The notes under the pieces are model-generated. The model was not told where the DNA came from and made no database searches. It saw only the letters and a list, made by a program, of their open reading frames with translations. Of a stretch of DNA of 59,396 bases, positions 24,425 through 34,700 are shown one piece after another (position 1 is the first letter of the stretch; the number at the start of each line of letters is the position of its first letter). A program made the position numbers and the translations under genes. The stretch covers positions 1 through 59,396 of the forward strand of contig JAAXIF010000055.1 of assembly GCA_012270485.1 (NCBI GenBank). The letters run 5' to 3'. This stretch comes from Sphingobacteriales bacterium. Its GTDB lineage: Bacteria > Bacteroidota > Bacteroidia > Chitinophagales > Chitinophagaceae.

Positions 24425-24861
24425 TTTTTATTTTTTGGAAGATGAGCAATGACCTCGATTTCTAGTCTCGCATCGGGCATATATAGTCGACTAATCTGTA
24501 CCCATGTAGCCGCAGGATAATCTCCTTTATACATTTCTTTTCTGGCTTCATTATGGGTTTTCATAGCCTCGATATCGGTTGTGTACAGATTCTCTTTTAC
24601 TACATTTTGTAAAGTAGCACCGAATGCAGCGAGACTTCTTTCAATGGTTTGATACTATCTTTCAATAGATGCCGGTGTAATATCACGCGCAACAGTTCCG
24701 GAAACATAGATCACATTATCCACTTTCAATGCCTGAGCATAACCGGCGCTGGTATCTTGTTCTGCACCAAAATGAAATTTCTTTTTTTCAATGGCATTAT
24801 TTGTTTGCGCAGTAACGACAGTGCCTTTCAAAAGCAGGAATACTATAAATATTGCTTTCAT
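24421..24861 (-). pseudogene. Exported RidA/YjgF-family protein, disrupted by an in-frame TAG
   Basis: The ATG at 24861 opens with a signal peptide MKAIFIVFLLLKGTVVTAQ, then a RidA-type domain (KVDNVIYVSGTVARDI). A TAG at 24655-24657 interrupts it after SIER, but the same frame continues with YQTIERSLAAFGATLQNVVK, YTTDIEAM and ends RLEIEVIAHLPKNKN at 24421. Both halves are clearly one RidA protein of about 146 codons. A single C-to-T change (CAG to TAG) would explain it. It is either a recent nonsense mutation or a sequencing error. Confidence 0.85.
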
Positions 24862-24936
24862 ACTTTTCGTTTTCGTAAAACTAGGAAGACCAGAAATTAC
24901 AATCATGTGAAATAGGATAAAGCGTTCTGTAGCATG

Positions 24937-24961
24937 TTGGATGGCAAATCATACCATCCAA
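24937..24961 (-). terminator. Hairpin downstream of anmK
   Basis: TTGGATGG (24937-24944) pairs with CCATCCAA (24954-24961). It lies 42 bases beyond the anmK stop; there is no strong U-tract, so a role in termination is uncertain. Confidence 0.4.
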
Positions 24962-25002
24962 TCATTTGCATTGTTGAAAAAATAAGTTCAATAATTCATC
25001 TG

Positions 25003-26205
25003 CTAAGCCGGAAAACTGATCTTGCCCATGCTAACCGCAGGAATTCCATTTCTACCGGCACCAAGGGCTACTTGTCCACCGGCTACCGCTTCATTGGCAA
25101 GGATAGCAAATAATACTGCTTCTTTAGCATCAGGATTTACTTCCAATTCTGCAGTGTCTCTGAATGTAATACCGGGTAACTGCTCATGAATATGTTCCAT
25201 GAGTAAGGGGTTATGCATACCACCACCACTGGTGTAAACCACAAAATCAGTTCTATTGGTCATACATCTATGTAATGCATCTACAATCATGTCTGCAGAG
25301 AATCGATTGAGCGTTGCCATGATATCTCCATGTGAAAGATTACTCGTATCAGTTTTTTGCATGGCAACATTGAGATAATCCAAATTGAACAATTCCGGTC
25401 CGATGGTTTTCGGAAAATCATTGGTGAAAAATTCATTGTCTTTCAAAGCTTGTAATAAAGCTCCATGTATTTTTCCTTGTCTTGCGATGGCGGCGTTTTC
25501 ATCAAAATACTTTCCGGGGAAATGTGCTTGCATATAAGCATCCATCAATGTGTTTCCGGTACCCACATCAGTACTGAATACTTCTGCTACATCTAGTCCT
25601 GAAGGGAGATAAGTAAAATTGGCAATACCGCCAATGTTCAACATGATGCGATTTTCTTTTCGACTACTAAAAATCAAATAGTCACCATACACCGCTAATG
25701 GTGCACCTTCTCCACCTGCCGCAACATGTTTCTGTCTGAAGTCGCTAAGGGTAATGATGCCAGTTTTGACAGCAATATGATCTCCATCACCAATCTGTAA
25801 AGTAGCGTTATCAAACTCATCATCCGGGTGTAATAACTTAGGAGCATGATAAATAGTTTGTCCGTGACTGGCGATCAAGTCCACTGAAGTGGGATCTATG
25901 TCCCATCTTTTCAAACAACTCAAAATAATAGAGGCATGTTCTGTTCCTACCCATGCATTCAGCAGACAAACTTTTTCCAGATCAACATTTCGTTTTGAAA
26001 AAACCGACTTGATATGGTCTTTGAAGCTTTTCTCATACACTACGGTCTCAAATGCCAGTAATTGCACGTTTGTTTGGGTTCCTTGTCCGGATATGCGACA
26101 TAAAGCCACATCTAATCCATCTACTGAAGTGCCGCTCATTAAGCCAATGATGACCCTTTCAGGCTTTTTTGCGATGGTATACAATGCAGAAATATTCGGA
26201 TTCAT
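25003..26205 (-). CDS. anmK: Anhydro-N-acetylmuramic acid kinase
   Basis: 400 residues. Converts 1,6-anhydro-MurNAc, released in peptidoglycan turnover, to MurNAc-6-phosphate. The ATP-binding phosphate-1 motif GLMSGTSVDGLDVAL lies near residue 21, ASHGQTIYHAP and MLNIGGIANFTYLP are family hallmarks, and DVGTGNTLMDA carries the catalytic aspartate. The length is slightly above the E. coli enzyme (369). It diverges from a DeoR-type regulator that leads a susCD operon; MurQ is not in the window. Confidence 0.93.
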   Translation of the reverse strand: MNPNISALYTIAKKPERVIIGLMSGTSVDGLDVALCRISGQGTQTNVQLLAFETVVYEKSFKDHIKSVFSKRNVDLEKVCLLNAWVGTEHASIILSCLKRWDIDPTSVDLIASHGQTIYHAPKLLHPDDEFDNATLQIGDGDHIAVKTGIITLSDFRQKHVAAGGEGAPLAVYGDYLIFSSRKENRIMLNIGGIANFTYLPSGLDVAEVFSTDVGTGNTLMDAYMQAHFPGKYFDENAAIARQGKIHGALLQALKDNEFFTNDFPKTIGPELFNLDYLNVAMQKTDTSNLSHGDIMATLNRFSADMIVDALHRCMTNRTDFVVYTSGGGMHNPLLMEHIHEQLPGITFRDTAELEVNPDAKEAVLFAILANEAVAGGQVALGAGRNGIPAVSMGKISFPA

Positions 26206-26238
26206 GACTTTAAATTAGACTTAAAAACGCATCATTGT

Positions 26239-26275
26239 GCAATTACTTGCAAAAAATATTTGGAAATACGCAATT
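26239..26275. promoter_or_regulatory. Candidate operator between anmK and deoR
   Basis: Two direct GCAATT copies (26239-26244 and 26270-26275) lie 31 bases apart, about three helical turns, with TTGC at 26247-26250 between them, in the divergent promoter region. The placement fits a DeoR-type site, but the evidence is only the spacing. Confidence 0.25.
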
Positions 26276-26313
26276 CCCCGCATTAATTTTAAGGGAACTT
26301 ATTTATTGCTGCT

Positions 26314-27057
26314 ATGCTGAAAACTGAAAGACAGGCTTATATCTTACGCCAAATAGACTTACATAATCGTATACTATCCTCTGATCTCAGCAGTGAAATC
26401 AATGTGTCTGAAGATACGATTCGCCGCGACTTGAATGAGCTTGCGGACATGGATAAAATCATCAAAGTACATGGTGGTGCTTTGTCTAAATCTTTTCACA
26501 GTTCCTTTTTAAAATCAGATGTCTACAAGGCAGACAGTAAAAGAGTTATTGCCAGTAAAGCGGTTTCATTGATCCGGAATAATATGTTTATACTTACAAC
26601 AGGGGGAACCACTGTTATTGAAATGGCGCGTTTATTACCTTCTGATTTGAATGCTACTTTTTTCACCGGTAGTATTCCGGCTGCACATGAGTATGCACAA
26701 CATCCGAATATTGAAGTAATTTTTTTAGGGGATAAAATTTCTAAAAGTTCACAGATCGCTGTAGGAGGTGAAGCCATTTCCAAAATTGCAGGAATTAAAG
26801 CTGACCTCTGTATTATGGGTATCAATGCTATTGATGAAACGGGTATTACAGACAATGATTGGGAAGTGATACAAGTGAAAAAAGCTATGATACAAGCTGC
26901 CGAAAAAACAGTGATACTATCCATTTTTGAAAAGCTGAATACACATCAACGATTGACGATATGCGGGCTGGATGAAATCGATACGATTATCACAGAACTC
27001 GATCCATCGAATCCTGTATTTGAACCTTATAAGAAACAAGGCATTACTATTTTGTAA
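26314..27057 (+). CDS. DeoR-family transcriptional regulator
   Basis: 247 residues. N-terminal winged HTH (about 1-58) with the DeoR signature LSSEINVSEDTIRRDLNELADM and KVHGGAL, followed by the DeoRC sugar-phosphate-binding domain (about 75-235) with LTTGGTTVIEMARLLP and FLGDKISKSS. Such proteins usually repress sugar or amino-sugar genes and respond to a phosphorylated sugar. It stands 20 bases before susC and divergent from anmK, so it probably controls both; the ligand is unknown. Confidence 0.88.
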   Translation: MLKTERQAYILRQIDLHNRILSSDLSSEINVSEDTIRRDLNELADMDKIIKVHGGALSKSFHSSFLKSDVYKADSKRVIASKAVSLIRNNMFILTTGGTTVIEMARLLPSDLNATFFTGSIPAAHEYAQHPNIEVIFLGDKISKSSQIAVGGEAISKIAGIKADLCIMGINAIDETGITDNDWEVIQVKKAMIQAAEKTVILSIFEKLNTHQRLTICGLDEIDTIITELDPSNPVFEPYKKQGITIL

Positions 27058-27077
27058 TTATCTATAAACGCTGAAAT

Positions 27078-30000
27078 ATGAAAATGAAACCGCTCTTGAA
27101 GCCGGTCTTACTGAAAACAGCTTTCTTGCTGCTGTTGACAAGTTTGATTACGGCTGCGGGTATTGCGCAAGTTCGCGTATCCGGTAAAGTAACTGCAAAA
27201 GGAGGGGCTGCTGTGGAAGCGGCTTCCGTATTCATCAGGGAAAATAATGTAGGTGCCGCTACAGACAACAATGGTACTTTTAGTTTCTCTGCTTCTTTAA
27301 AACCCGGTAGCTATACACTGGTATTTTCCGGTACCGGCTACAAAACACAACAAGCTTCATTCACCGTAACAGCAGGTAACAATAGTTATACGCTGAATGC
27401 TGAATTAGCAGAAGATGTTTCCAAATTAGATGAAGTGATTGTTACCGGTAACTCACAAGGTACCACTCGTCGTCAGTTGGGTAGCTATATCAGTTCTGTA
27501 AGTGCCGAAGACCTGAACAAAGGCGCTACCGGAAATGTGCTGGCGGCATTACAAGGTAAAACTGCCGGTGCACAGATCTCGCAAAACTCAGGTGATCCTG
27601 CTGGTGGTATCTCTGTTCGCTTGCGTGGTATCAGTTCTATTTCTTCATCATCAGAACCTTTATATATCATTGATGGAGTGATTGTGAACAATGCTACCAA
27701 CCGTGTTACCAACACCTCCGGTAACTACGATGGTGGAAACTTTGTAGGAAGCATTGGTCAAAGCCGATTGGTGGATATCAATCCAAATGATATTGAAAGA
27801 ATTGAAGTACTGAATGGTGCTGCTGCCGCTGCTATCTATGGTAGCCGAGCGAATGCCGGTGTGGTTCAGATCTTTACCAAAAAAGGTAAAAGCGGTGCTC
27901 CTTCTGTTAGCTTCTCTACCAACTTTACAACCAGTAGTCTGCGTAAGAAATTAGATGTGAACCAGGCACCCACCAAGTTTGGTGGTCCAACAGATGGTCC
28001 GGGTGCTTTGACACAGGATATTCTGATCCCTGCACAAACAACTACTACTCCTGTTACTCGTTATGATTATCAAGATTATATTTTCCGTAATGCCAATGGT
28101 ACTGATAATAATATTTCTATCAGTGGTGGAACTGATAAAACGAAATATTACATTTCGGGTTCTTATTTCTACAATCAAGGTATTGTGAGAAATACAGATT
28201 TCCAACGTTATAGCTTCCGCAGTAATATCGATCAGGTATTGAATAAATGGGCCAGCTTCAATTTAGGGTTGAACTATATCAATAGTACAGCCAATGAAAA
28301 GCCTGATGGTAACTCTTTCTTCTCTCCCATGAACTCTGTTACCATCATTGGTAATTTCCACGATATCTGGACCAGAGATGCTTTGGGAAATATTCGTGCA
28401 GTAGGTGAGCGTGGTCGCGCCAATCCGGTATCTGTGATTGAAGATATCAAGCAGCGTCAAACCACGAATCGTTTGATTGCGAATTTGGGATTGAAACTGC
28501 GTCCGATCACCGGATTAACCGTTGACTATACTATGGGTATTGATAATTATGCCCAGAATGGTACCACTTATATTCCTCCATTCGCATACAATGTGAGCAC
28601 AGCATTCTTTGGAGGTGGTCCGGCATTGGATCCTACACAAAATGGTTATTCAAGTGCAGCGAATAATAATTTCTTTGCCATCAACCATGATCTGAATGCT
28701 ACCTATTCAAGAAATATCACGAACAATATCAATTCAGTTACACAAGTTGGATTCTCTCAACAGTACGAGAAAAATAATTTCTCTCTTTTACAGGGAAGAG
28801 GTCTTGCTCCCTTCGTGCAAACTGTAAATGGTGCCAGTACTAGATTGGATCCTGTTGATGAAAGAAGTGAGTTGTCTATCTCAGGTGCTTACGTTCAGCA
28901 AAACTTCAAATATCGTAACCAGTTCTTTGTAACAGGTGCGGTGCGTGTGGATGGATCATCTGTATTTGGTAAAAACCAACGTAACCAAACCTACTATAAA
29001 GCCAGTGGTAGCTATGTGATATCAGGAGCTGATTTCTGGGCTAATTTAGGTGTTGCTAAATGGTGGGATCTGTTCAAAGTTCGCTTGGCATACGGTGAAA
29101 GTGGAAACCTGACAGGTATAACTGCATATCAAAGATTCAACAATTATACTTCCTCTTCTTACATAGGAAGAACAGCACTCAACTCAAGTGGTACATTGGC
29201 AAACGAAAATGTGAAGCCTGAAAGACAACAAGAAACCGAATTGGGTTTTGATCTTGCTTTTTTGGATAGCAGAGTAGGATTAACCGTAAACATTTACAAC
29301 AAGAAAGTAACAGACCTGTTGATCAATCGCTTCATCGCGCCAACATCCGGTTTCAGTAGCTTGCTGGATAATTTTGGATCATTAGAGAATAAAGGTTTTG
29401 AAATCGTATTGACCGGTAATCCAATCGCTAAAAAAGATTTCAACTGGAACATTACCGGTATTTTCAATCACAACAGAAATAAAGCAGTTCGTATCGGACA
29501 AGCATTAACACTGTTGAGTACGAATGCAGGTGCACCGGTTGCTATCATTGAAGGTCAGCCGGTAGGTGTATTCTACGGAACTTTCTTTGCACGTAATCCG
29601 GATGGAAGTGAAGTAAAAAACGCAGGTGGTATTCCTCAAACAGAAAGAGGTGTTCAAAACAGTGCATTGGTATTTACGCCGGGAAGAACCGCAGGGTTGC
29701 CTAGTGGTGCTGTGTTGCGTAAAGTAATTGGTGATCCAAATCCTGATTATACCACAAGTCTAGTGAATGAGTTTACCTACAAGAGATTGAGCTTACGTGT
29801 TCAAATCGATGCGGTACAAGGTGTAGATGTATTCAATGCCGACTTCCGTACTCGTCAGGGTGTAGGTAATGGTAAGATTGCAGAACAGGAACATCGTGGT
29901 CAATTACCTCGCGGTTATATCAGTGGTATTTATGCAATTGAAGAATGGAGAATTGATAATGGTAGTTATACCAAGTTGCGTGAATTATCGCTCAGTTATA

Positions 30001-30194
30001 ATTTCGGAAAAGTAAAAGGATTCAGTGACCTGAGTATCAATTTCAGTGGCCGCAACTTAATCAGTTGGGACAATTACAAAGGATATGATCCTGAAGTAAA
30101 TGCTGGTGGACAAAGTACCATTCTGCGTGGAATTGATTTTGGTGCAGTGCCTATTCCAAGAACTTTCAGTTTTGGTATTCAGGCTAAATTTTAA
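27078..30194 (+). CDS. SusC/RagA-type TonB-dependent outer-membrane transporter
   Basis: 1038 residues. Signal peptide (to about residue 31, ending GIAQ), a CarboxypepD-regulatory-like domain (about 32-120: VRVSGKVTAKGGAAVEAASV), a plug domain with SGDPAGGISVRLRGISSISS and the SusC hallmark GAAAAAIYGSRANAGVVQI, then a 22-stranded barrel ending RTFSFGIQAKF. It imports a ligand captured by its SusD partner, driven by TonB. No STN anti-sigma domain is present, so regulation is more likely through the adjacent DeoR. No glycoside hydrolase is next to it, so the substrate is unknown. Confidence 0.93.
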   Translation: MKMKPLLKPVLLKTAFLLLLTSLITAAGIAQVRVSGKVTAKGGAAVEAASVFIRENNVGAATDNNGTFSFSASLKPGSYTLVFSGTGYKTQQASFTVTAGNNSYTLNAELAEDVSKLDEVIVTGNSQGTTRRQLGSYISSVSAEDLNKGATGNVLAALQGKTAGAQISQNSGDPAGGISVRLRGISSISSSSEPLYIIDGVIVNNATNRVTNTSGNYDGGNFVGSIGQSRLVDINPNDIERIEVLNGAAAAAIYGSRANAGVVQIFTKKGKSGAPSVSFSTNFTTSSLRKKLDVNQAPTKFGGPTDGPGALTQDILIPAQTTTTPVTRYDYQDYIFRNANGTDNNISISGGTDKTKYYISGSYFYNQGIVRNTDFQRYSFRSNIDQVLNKWASFNLGLNYINSTANEKPDGNSFFSPMNSVTIIGNFHDIWTRDALGNIRAVGERGRANPVSVIEDIKQRQTTNRLIANLGLKLRPITGLTVDYTMGIDNYAQNGTTYIPPFAYNVSTAFFGGGPALDPTQNGYSSAANNNFFAINHDLNATYSRNITNNINSVTQVGFSQQYEKNNFSLLQGRGLAPFVQTVNGASTRLDPVDERSELSISGAYVQQNFKYRNQFFVTGAVRVDGSSVFGKNQRNQTYYKASGSYVISGADFWANLGVAKWWDLFKVRLAYGESGNLTGITAYQRFNNYTSSSYIGRTALNSSGTLANENVKPERQQETELGFDLAFLDSRVGLTVNIYNKKVTDLLINRFIAPTSGFSSLLDNFGSLENKGFEIVLTGNPIAKKDFNWNITGIFNHNRNKAVRIGQALTLLSTNAGAPVAIIEGQPVGVFYGTFFARNPDGSEVKNAGGIPQTERGVQNSALVFTPGRTAGLPSGAVLRKVIGDPNPDYTTSLVNEFTYKRLSLRVQIDAVQGVDVFNADFRTRQGVGNGKIAEQEHRGQLPRGYISGIYAIEEWRIDNGSYTKLRELSLSYNFGKVKGFSDLSINFSGRNLISWDNYKGYDPEVNAGGQSTILRGIDFGAVPIPRTFSFGIQAKF

Positions 30195-30212
30195 TCCTCA
30201 AAAATTACTTGT

Positions 30213-31508
30213 ATGAAAAAGAGTATTCAAACATCATTATATACAGGTCTGGCAGCACTGCTTCTGACAACAGCGGGTTGCAAAAAAGACTTTAATAATC
30301 CGAATGCCGCTACTTCGGATCAGGTTTTTAGTTCGGCGAAAGGTTTGGCTGGTGTGGTGGTAGGTTTACAAAGAACCTATGCTTCAAATGTTGCATATGG
30401 TATGTCTGATGCAACCGGACTTATCACCAACGAAACCATTTTGATGAACCCGGGTAACGTTTCTGAATTTCAATTCAGTACCGGTGGTGCGGCTGTAGAT
30501 GGTACCAATGCCTTATTGGGTAATGTGTGGAGTTCTGCAAATAAAATCATCTTTGATGCCAATAATGTAATTAATGCTGCCGCAAAGCTTACTGATAAAG
30601 GATATGCGAGTGGATTGATCGGTTATGCCAGTATTTATAAAGCCCTTTCATTAGGAGCATTATCTAGTTATTGGGAAAAAGTACCGGATACCGTTGGAAC
30701 GGCCACCACTACATTCTCTGACAGAAATGTTGGTTTTGCAAGAGCGATTGCAGCAATCGATAAAGCACTAGCAATGATCAGTGCCAATGCAATTTCTGCT
30801 TCCTTTGCAGCAGATGTTCCGGTTGGTGTAGACATCGTAAATACATTGAATGCATTGAAAGCGCGTTATTCATTGTTTGCGGGTAACTATGCAGCAGCTT
30901 TACAAGCAGCGAATGCAGTAGACCTCACAAAGCGTTCAACCATGAATTTCGAAGCGGCCAACCCAAATCCGATCTTCAACTTTGTAACGTCTACCAATAA
31001 TGTGTACCAGCCGGTTGATTCTACACTAGGTTTACCTGCGGCTATTGCACCGGATCTGGCAGACAAGCGTATTCCATTTTATACCGTTATTAATGCCACC
31101 ATCAATCCACGTTTCAGATTGAATGGATTCTGGAATACCCCAACAACAGCAATACCCTTGTATTTCCCCGGTGAGATCATGCTGATCAAAGCCGAGTGTT
31201 ATGCTCGTCAGGGAACACCTGATCTGGTGAATGGTAATATTGAACTGAATAGAGTGGTTACTAAAAGAGCAGCCAATGATGTATTGGGTATCGGTGCGGA
31301 TCTTGCACCGGTTGCTCTTGCTACGGTTAATGATTTGTTGACACAGATCTATCGCAATCGTTGTATCGAATTATACCTGTCTGGTATGAAGCTAGAAGAC
31401 ATGCGTCGTTTCGGTAGACCTACCGCTGAGAGAAAGAGAAACTTTTTCCCTTATCCTTTCCGTGAGCGTGACAGTAACCCGAATACCCCAGCAGATCCTG
31501 CTTTCTAA
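30213..31508 (+). CDS. SusD/RagB-type surface lipoprotein
   Basis: 431 residues. Type II signal peptide with acylated Cys at residue 23 (TTAGCKKDF). The alpha-helical TPR-like SusD core is visible (YASIYKALSLGALSSYWEKV, ALKARYSLFAGNYAAALQAA), and the C-terminal part LPRF-like segment is FPGEIMLIKAECYARQG, then YRNRCIELYLSGMKLEDMRR. It is shorter than most SusD proteins (480-550), chiefly in the variable loops that form the ligand site. It is 18 bases after susC and ends the operon at a strong terminator. Confidence 0.9.
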   Translation: MKKSIQTSLYTGLAALLLTTAGCKKDFNNPNAATSDQVFSSAKGLAGVVVGLQRTYASNVAYGMSDATGLITNETILMNPGNVSEFQFSTGGAAVDGTNALLGNVWSSANKIIFDANNVINAAAKLTDKGYASGLIGYASIYKALSLGALSSYWEKVPDTVGTATTTFSDRNVGFARAIAAIDKALAMISANAISASFAADVPVGVDIVNTLNALKARYSLFAGNYAAALQAANAVDLTKRSTMNFEAANPNPIFNFVTSTNNVYQPVDSTLGLPAAIAPDLADKRIPFYTVINATINPRFRLNGFWNTPTTAIPLYFPGEIMLIKAECYARQGTPDLVNGNIELNRVVTKRAANDVLGIGADLAPVALATVNDLLTQIYRNRCIELYLSGMKLEDMRRFGRPTAERKRNFFPYPFRERDSNPNTPADPAF

Positions 31509-31530
31509 ATTATTCAAATATGGATCTGAA

Positions 31531-31565
31531 GAGGCTGTATCAAAAGTTTGATACAGCCTCTTTTT
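31531..31565 (+). terminator. Intrinsic terminator of the deoR-susCD operon
   Basis: GAGGCTGTATCAAA (31531-31544) and its complement TTTGATACAGCCTC (31547-31560) form a long stem with a tiny loop, followed by five T. Confidence 0.92.
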
Positions 31566-31576
31566 GCAATAGGCCA

Positions 31577-31625
31577 TAGACTATAGTCCATGGTCCAACG
31601 ATCACAAGCCATAACCCAAATTTCA
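31577..31625. repeat. Heptad array, family A, first block after susD
   Basis: Seven gapless units: TAGACTA, TAGTCCA, TGGTCCA, ACGATCA, CAAGCCA, TAACCCA, AATTTCA. Nearly all end in CTA, CCA or TCA. A related block follows at 31659. Confidence 0.8.
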
Positions 31626-31658
31626 AGGTGGTAACTTTATTTTGAGACACCCATATCT

Positions 31659-31707
31659 TTTACTATAGACTATGGACCATAAGCCACAACCCATCAAACG
31701 AAGCTCA
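31659..31707. repeat. Heptad array, family A, second block after susD
   Basis: Units TTTACTA, TAGACTA, TGGACCA, TAAGCCA, CAACCCA, TCAAACG, AAGCTCA. The blocks at 31577 and 31659 and their right flanks (TCAAGGT...) look like an inexact tandem duplication whose two copies differ by one unit. Confidence 0.75.
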
Positions 31708-31783
31708 AGGTTCTTATCTTATTGTGGGGCATTGAGTATCATTTATTTACCTATCTTACAAGTCATTTAAAAGCCGATATCAA

Positions 31784-34700
31784 ATGATTCGTTCCCTGCC
31801 CCTCAGACTGTATTCCGGTTTAGGTATTGCAGTTTTACTCGTATTTCTAGTAGGTTTTATCACTATTGATTCTCTGGAAAAACAAGCCAAACAAGCAGAT
31901 CAGGTTCGCCATACCAATCAGGCCATTACATATGTCAGAGATATACGTTTTTCTGTGACTCAAATCAGGGGGGGAAGAAGGACTTACTGGGTAACCAGCG
32001 ATCCAAAAGATATGGATGCCTATGAGAAAGGGGTCACATTTATTCCCAACCGAATGATCGATCTAAGAGAACTTGTAAAAGACAATGCGCCACAAGTAGC
32101 CAATATCATGCGGCTGGACTCTCTCATTACGGATTTATTGCGGTATTGGAGAACAGACGGAATGATTTTTCCTAATATGGCTACCGAGTCTTTTAAAAAA
32201 ATAATTCTAGAAGAAGAAGGGAGATTCAATAAAATCTATCAACAGATTGAAAAGGTGAAAATTGAGGAAGAAGATTTGTTAGCAGAAAGAGAAGCAGTCG
32301 TACTTTCTTACAATGAAAGAACCAAACTCATACTATATATTGGGATAAGTGTATTACTGATTGTAGTATTACTCTTGATTAATGCAGTCATCCAAACATT
32401 GAAAAGTCGATATAAAGCTGGATTAAAACTACAGGCTACACTTGAAGAAACAGAGAAAGCCAGTATCATCGCACAGGAAAAAAACTGGGTTTTGGAGGGT
32501 ATGAGTTATATCAATAACCGCTTACAAGTAGTAGACAGTTCAGGAGAATTAGCCCATCGTATTATTACCGCCATGGTTCAATACCTAGAAGTACATGCAG
32601 GTGTAATCTATTTTGTAGATCCCAAAGCCGAACAATTGGTGACGGTTGCTTCAGTAGCCGTCAGCTCCTCTTCTAAAAAATCATTTGTGATTGGAGAGGG
32701 AGTGGTAGGTAATGCTGCTTTATCTAAAACCGTTACCGTCATCAAAAATATTCCACCTGATTATTGGAAAGTAGATTCTTCACTCGGACAAGTGAGTGGT
32801 AATGGAGAAATAGCTTGTGTGCCTTTATGGATGAATGAAGAACTAAAAGGATTGATAGAACTGGGTTGTTTTACCCAATTTACAGAGTTGCAAATTTCTT
32901 TATTAAAAAGCATTTCTGATATTCTTTCTGCAGCTATTAATTCTTACCAGTCCAGAGATAGGATCAATCAACTGCTGGATGAATTACAGGAGCAGAAAGA
33001 AGCTTTACTGGAACAACAGGAGGAACTGCGTCAAACCAATGATGAACTCAGCAGACAAGCAGAAGAGTTACAAGCTTCAGAAGAAGAACTGAAAACACAG
33101 GAAGAAGAGTTAAAGCAGATCAACGTAGAATTGAAAGAAAGAAATGAAGCCATCGAAAATGCCCGACAAGCACTCACACTAAAAGCCAAAGAGCTGGAGA
33201 TGACGAGTCGCTATAAGTCTGAATTCCTCGCCAATATGTCGCATGAACTGCGTACTCCATTGAACAGTGTGTTGATACTTGCAAAACTACTGGCGGATAA
33301 CAATACCCAAAATCTGAATACGAAACAGATTGAATATGCGAATATCATTTATAAATCAGGAAATGATTTATTGCAATTGATCAATGATATTTTGGATCTG
33401 TCTAAAATCGAATCCGGAAAAATTGATCTGCTGATTGAGGATGTACCTATACGATCATTGGTCACAGATATTCAACAATTATTTTCGGTAGTTGCATTAG
33501 AGAAAAATATCAATTTACAGATTGAACAGCAGCAAGATATTCCAGCTCAGATTCATACGGATAAACAACGATTATTTCAGGTGATCAAAAACCTGCTTTC
33601 TAACGCATTCAAATTTACTCCCGGTGGTGGTAAGATCACCGTTGATTTCCGATCCGTTCCCGGTAGAACAGCTGAAATGGCCATTCGTGTTATCGATACA
33701 GGTATCGGTATAGCACCGGAAAAACAAAAACTTATTTTTGAAGCCTTTCAACAGGCAGATGGTTCAACGAGCAGAAAATATGGAGGTACAGGTCTCGGAC
33801 TTTCTATTAGTAGGGAATTGATACGTTTGTTGGGTGGATCTATCGAAGTAAAAAGTGAAGTCAATAAAGGAAGTGAATTCACTATCTATATTCCTTATCA
33901 ATATGTACCTGTCATACAACCGCAACAAGAATTTGTAGAATTAGCTGCACTCTCTGATGATCATGACGCGATCAGTATTTTACCTTTTGAAAATATTCGA
34001 GAGCAAGATAAAGTGCCGGACGATAGGCATCAACTTGCAGCTGGTGAAAAGCTGATGCTGATTATTGAAGACGATGTGAATTTTGCTACAATTATCCGTG
34101 ACTATGCGCGGCACAAGGGATATAAGGTTGTGATTGCGTTGGGAGGTGATGAAGGATTGTATTATGCTAGGAGATATAAACCGAATGCCATCATACTGGA
34201 TATTCAGTTGCCGGTAATGGATGGTTGGACGATCCTGAAACAGATCAGAGCGGATGAGTCTATCAAACATATACCTGTGCACATTATTTCGGCTATTGAT
34301 GATAATCGATTTAAGCAGGAAGATATCATGGCATATCTTAAAAAACCCATAGATGCCAACTCGCTTGAAAAAGCTTTCCAAATGCTAGGAGAGCACATTC
34401 GGAAAAGCTTAAAACAGATATTGATTGTCTCTGCTGTTCATTTTGAAGAACAGGATTTACACCAACTGGCGAGTGAAAAAGACTACAAACTACATTTTGA
34501 ACAGGTATTGGATATTGATACGGCAAGAAAAAATATTAGTGAACTCAATTATGATTGTATCATTATTCATATTGGAGGCTCCATTCAACTACAAGAAGCT
34601 AAACAGATCAGTCAGTTTGTAGTGGGTCAAAAAATTCCTATTATCATTCATCTGGATGATGATATCAATCAGGCTGATGAGATGGAGTATCGGAAAATTT

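Noticed and set aside
31509..31783. tRNA or small RNA gene in the longest intergenic gap
   Set aside because: No cloverleaf can be drawn; the gap is accounted for by the terminator, two heptad blocks and their similar flanks.
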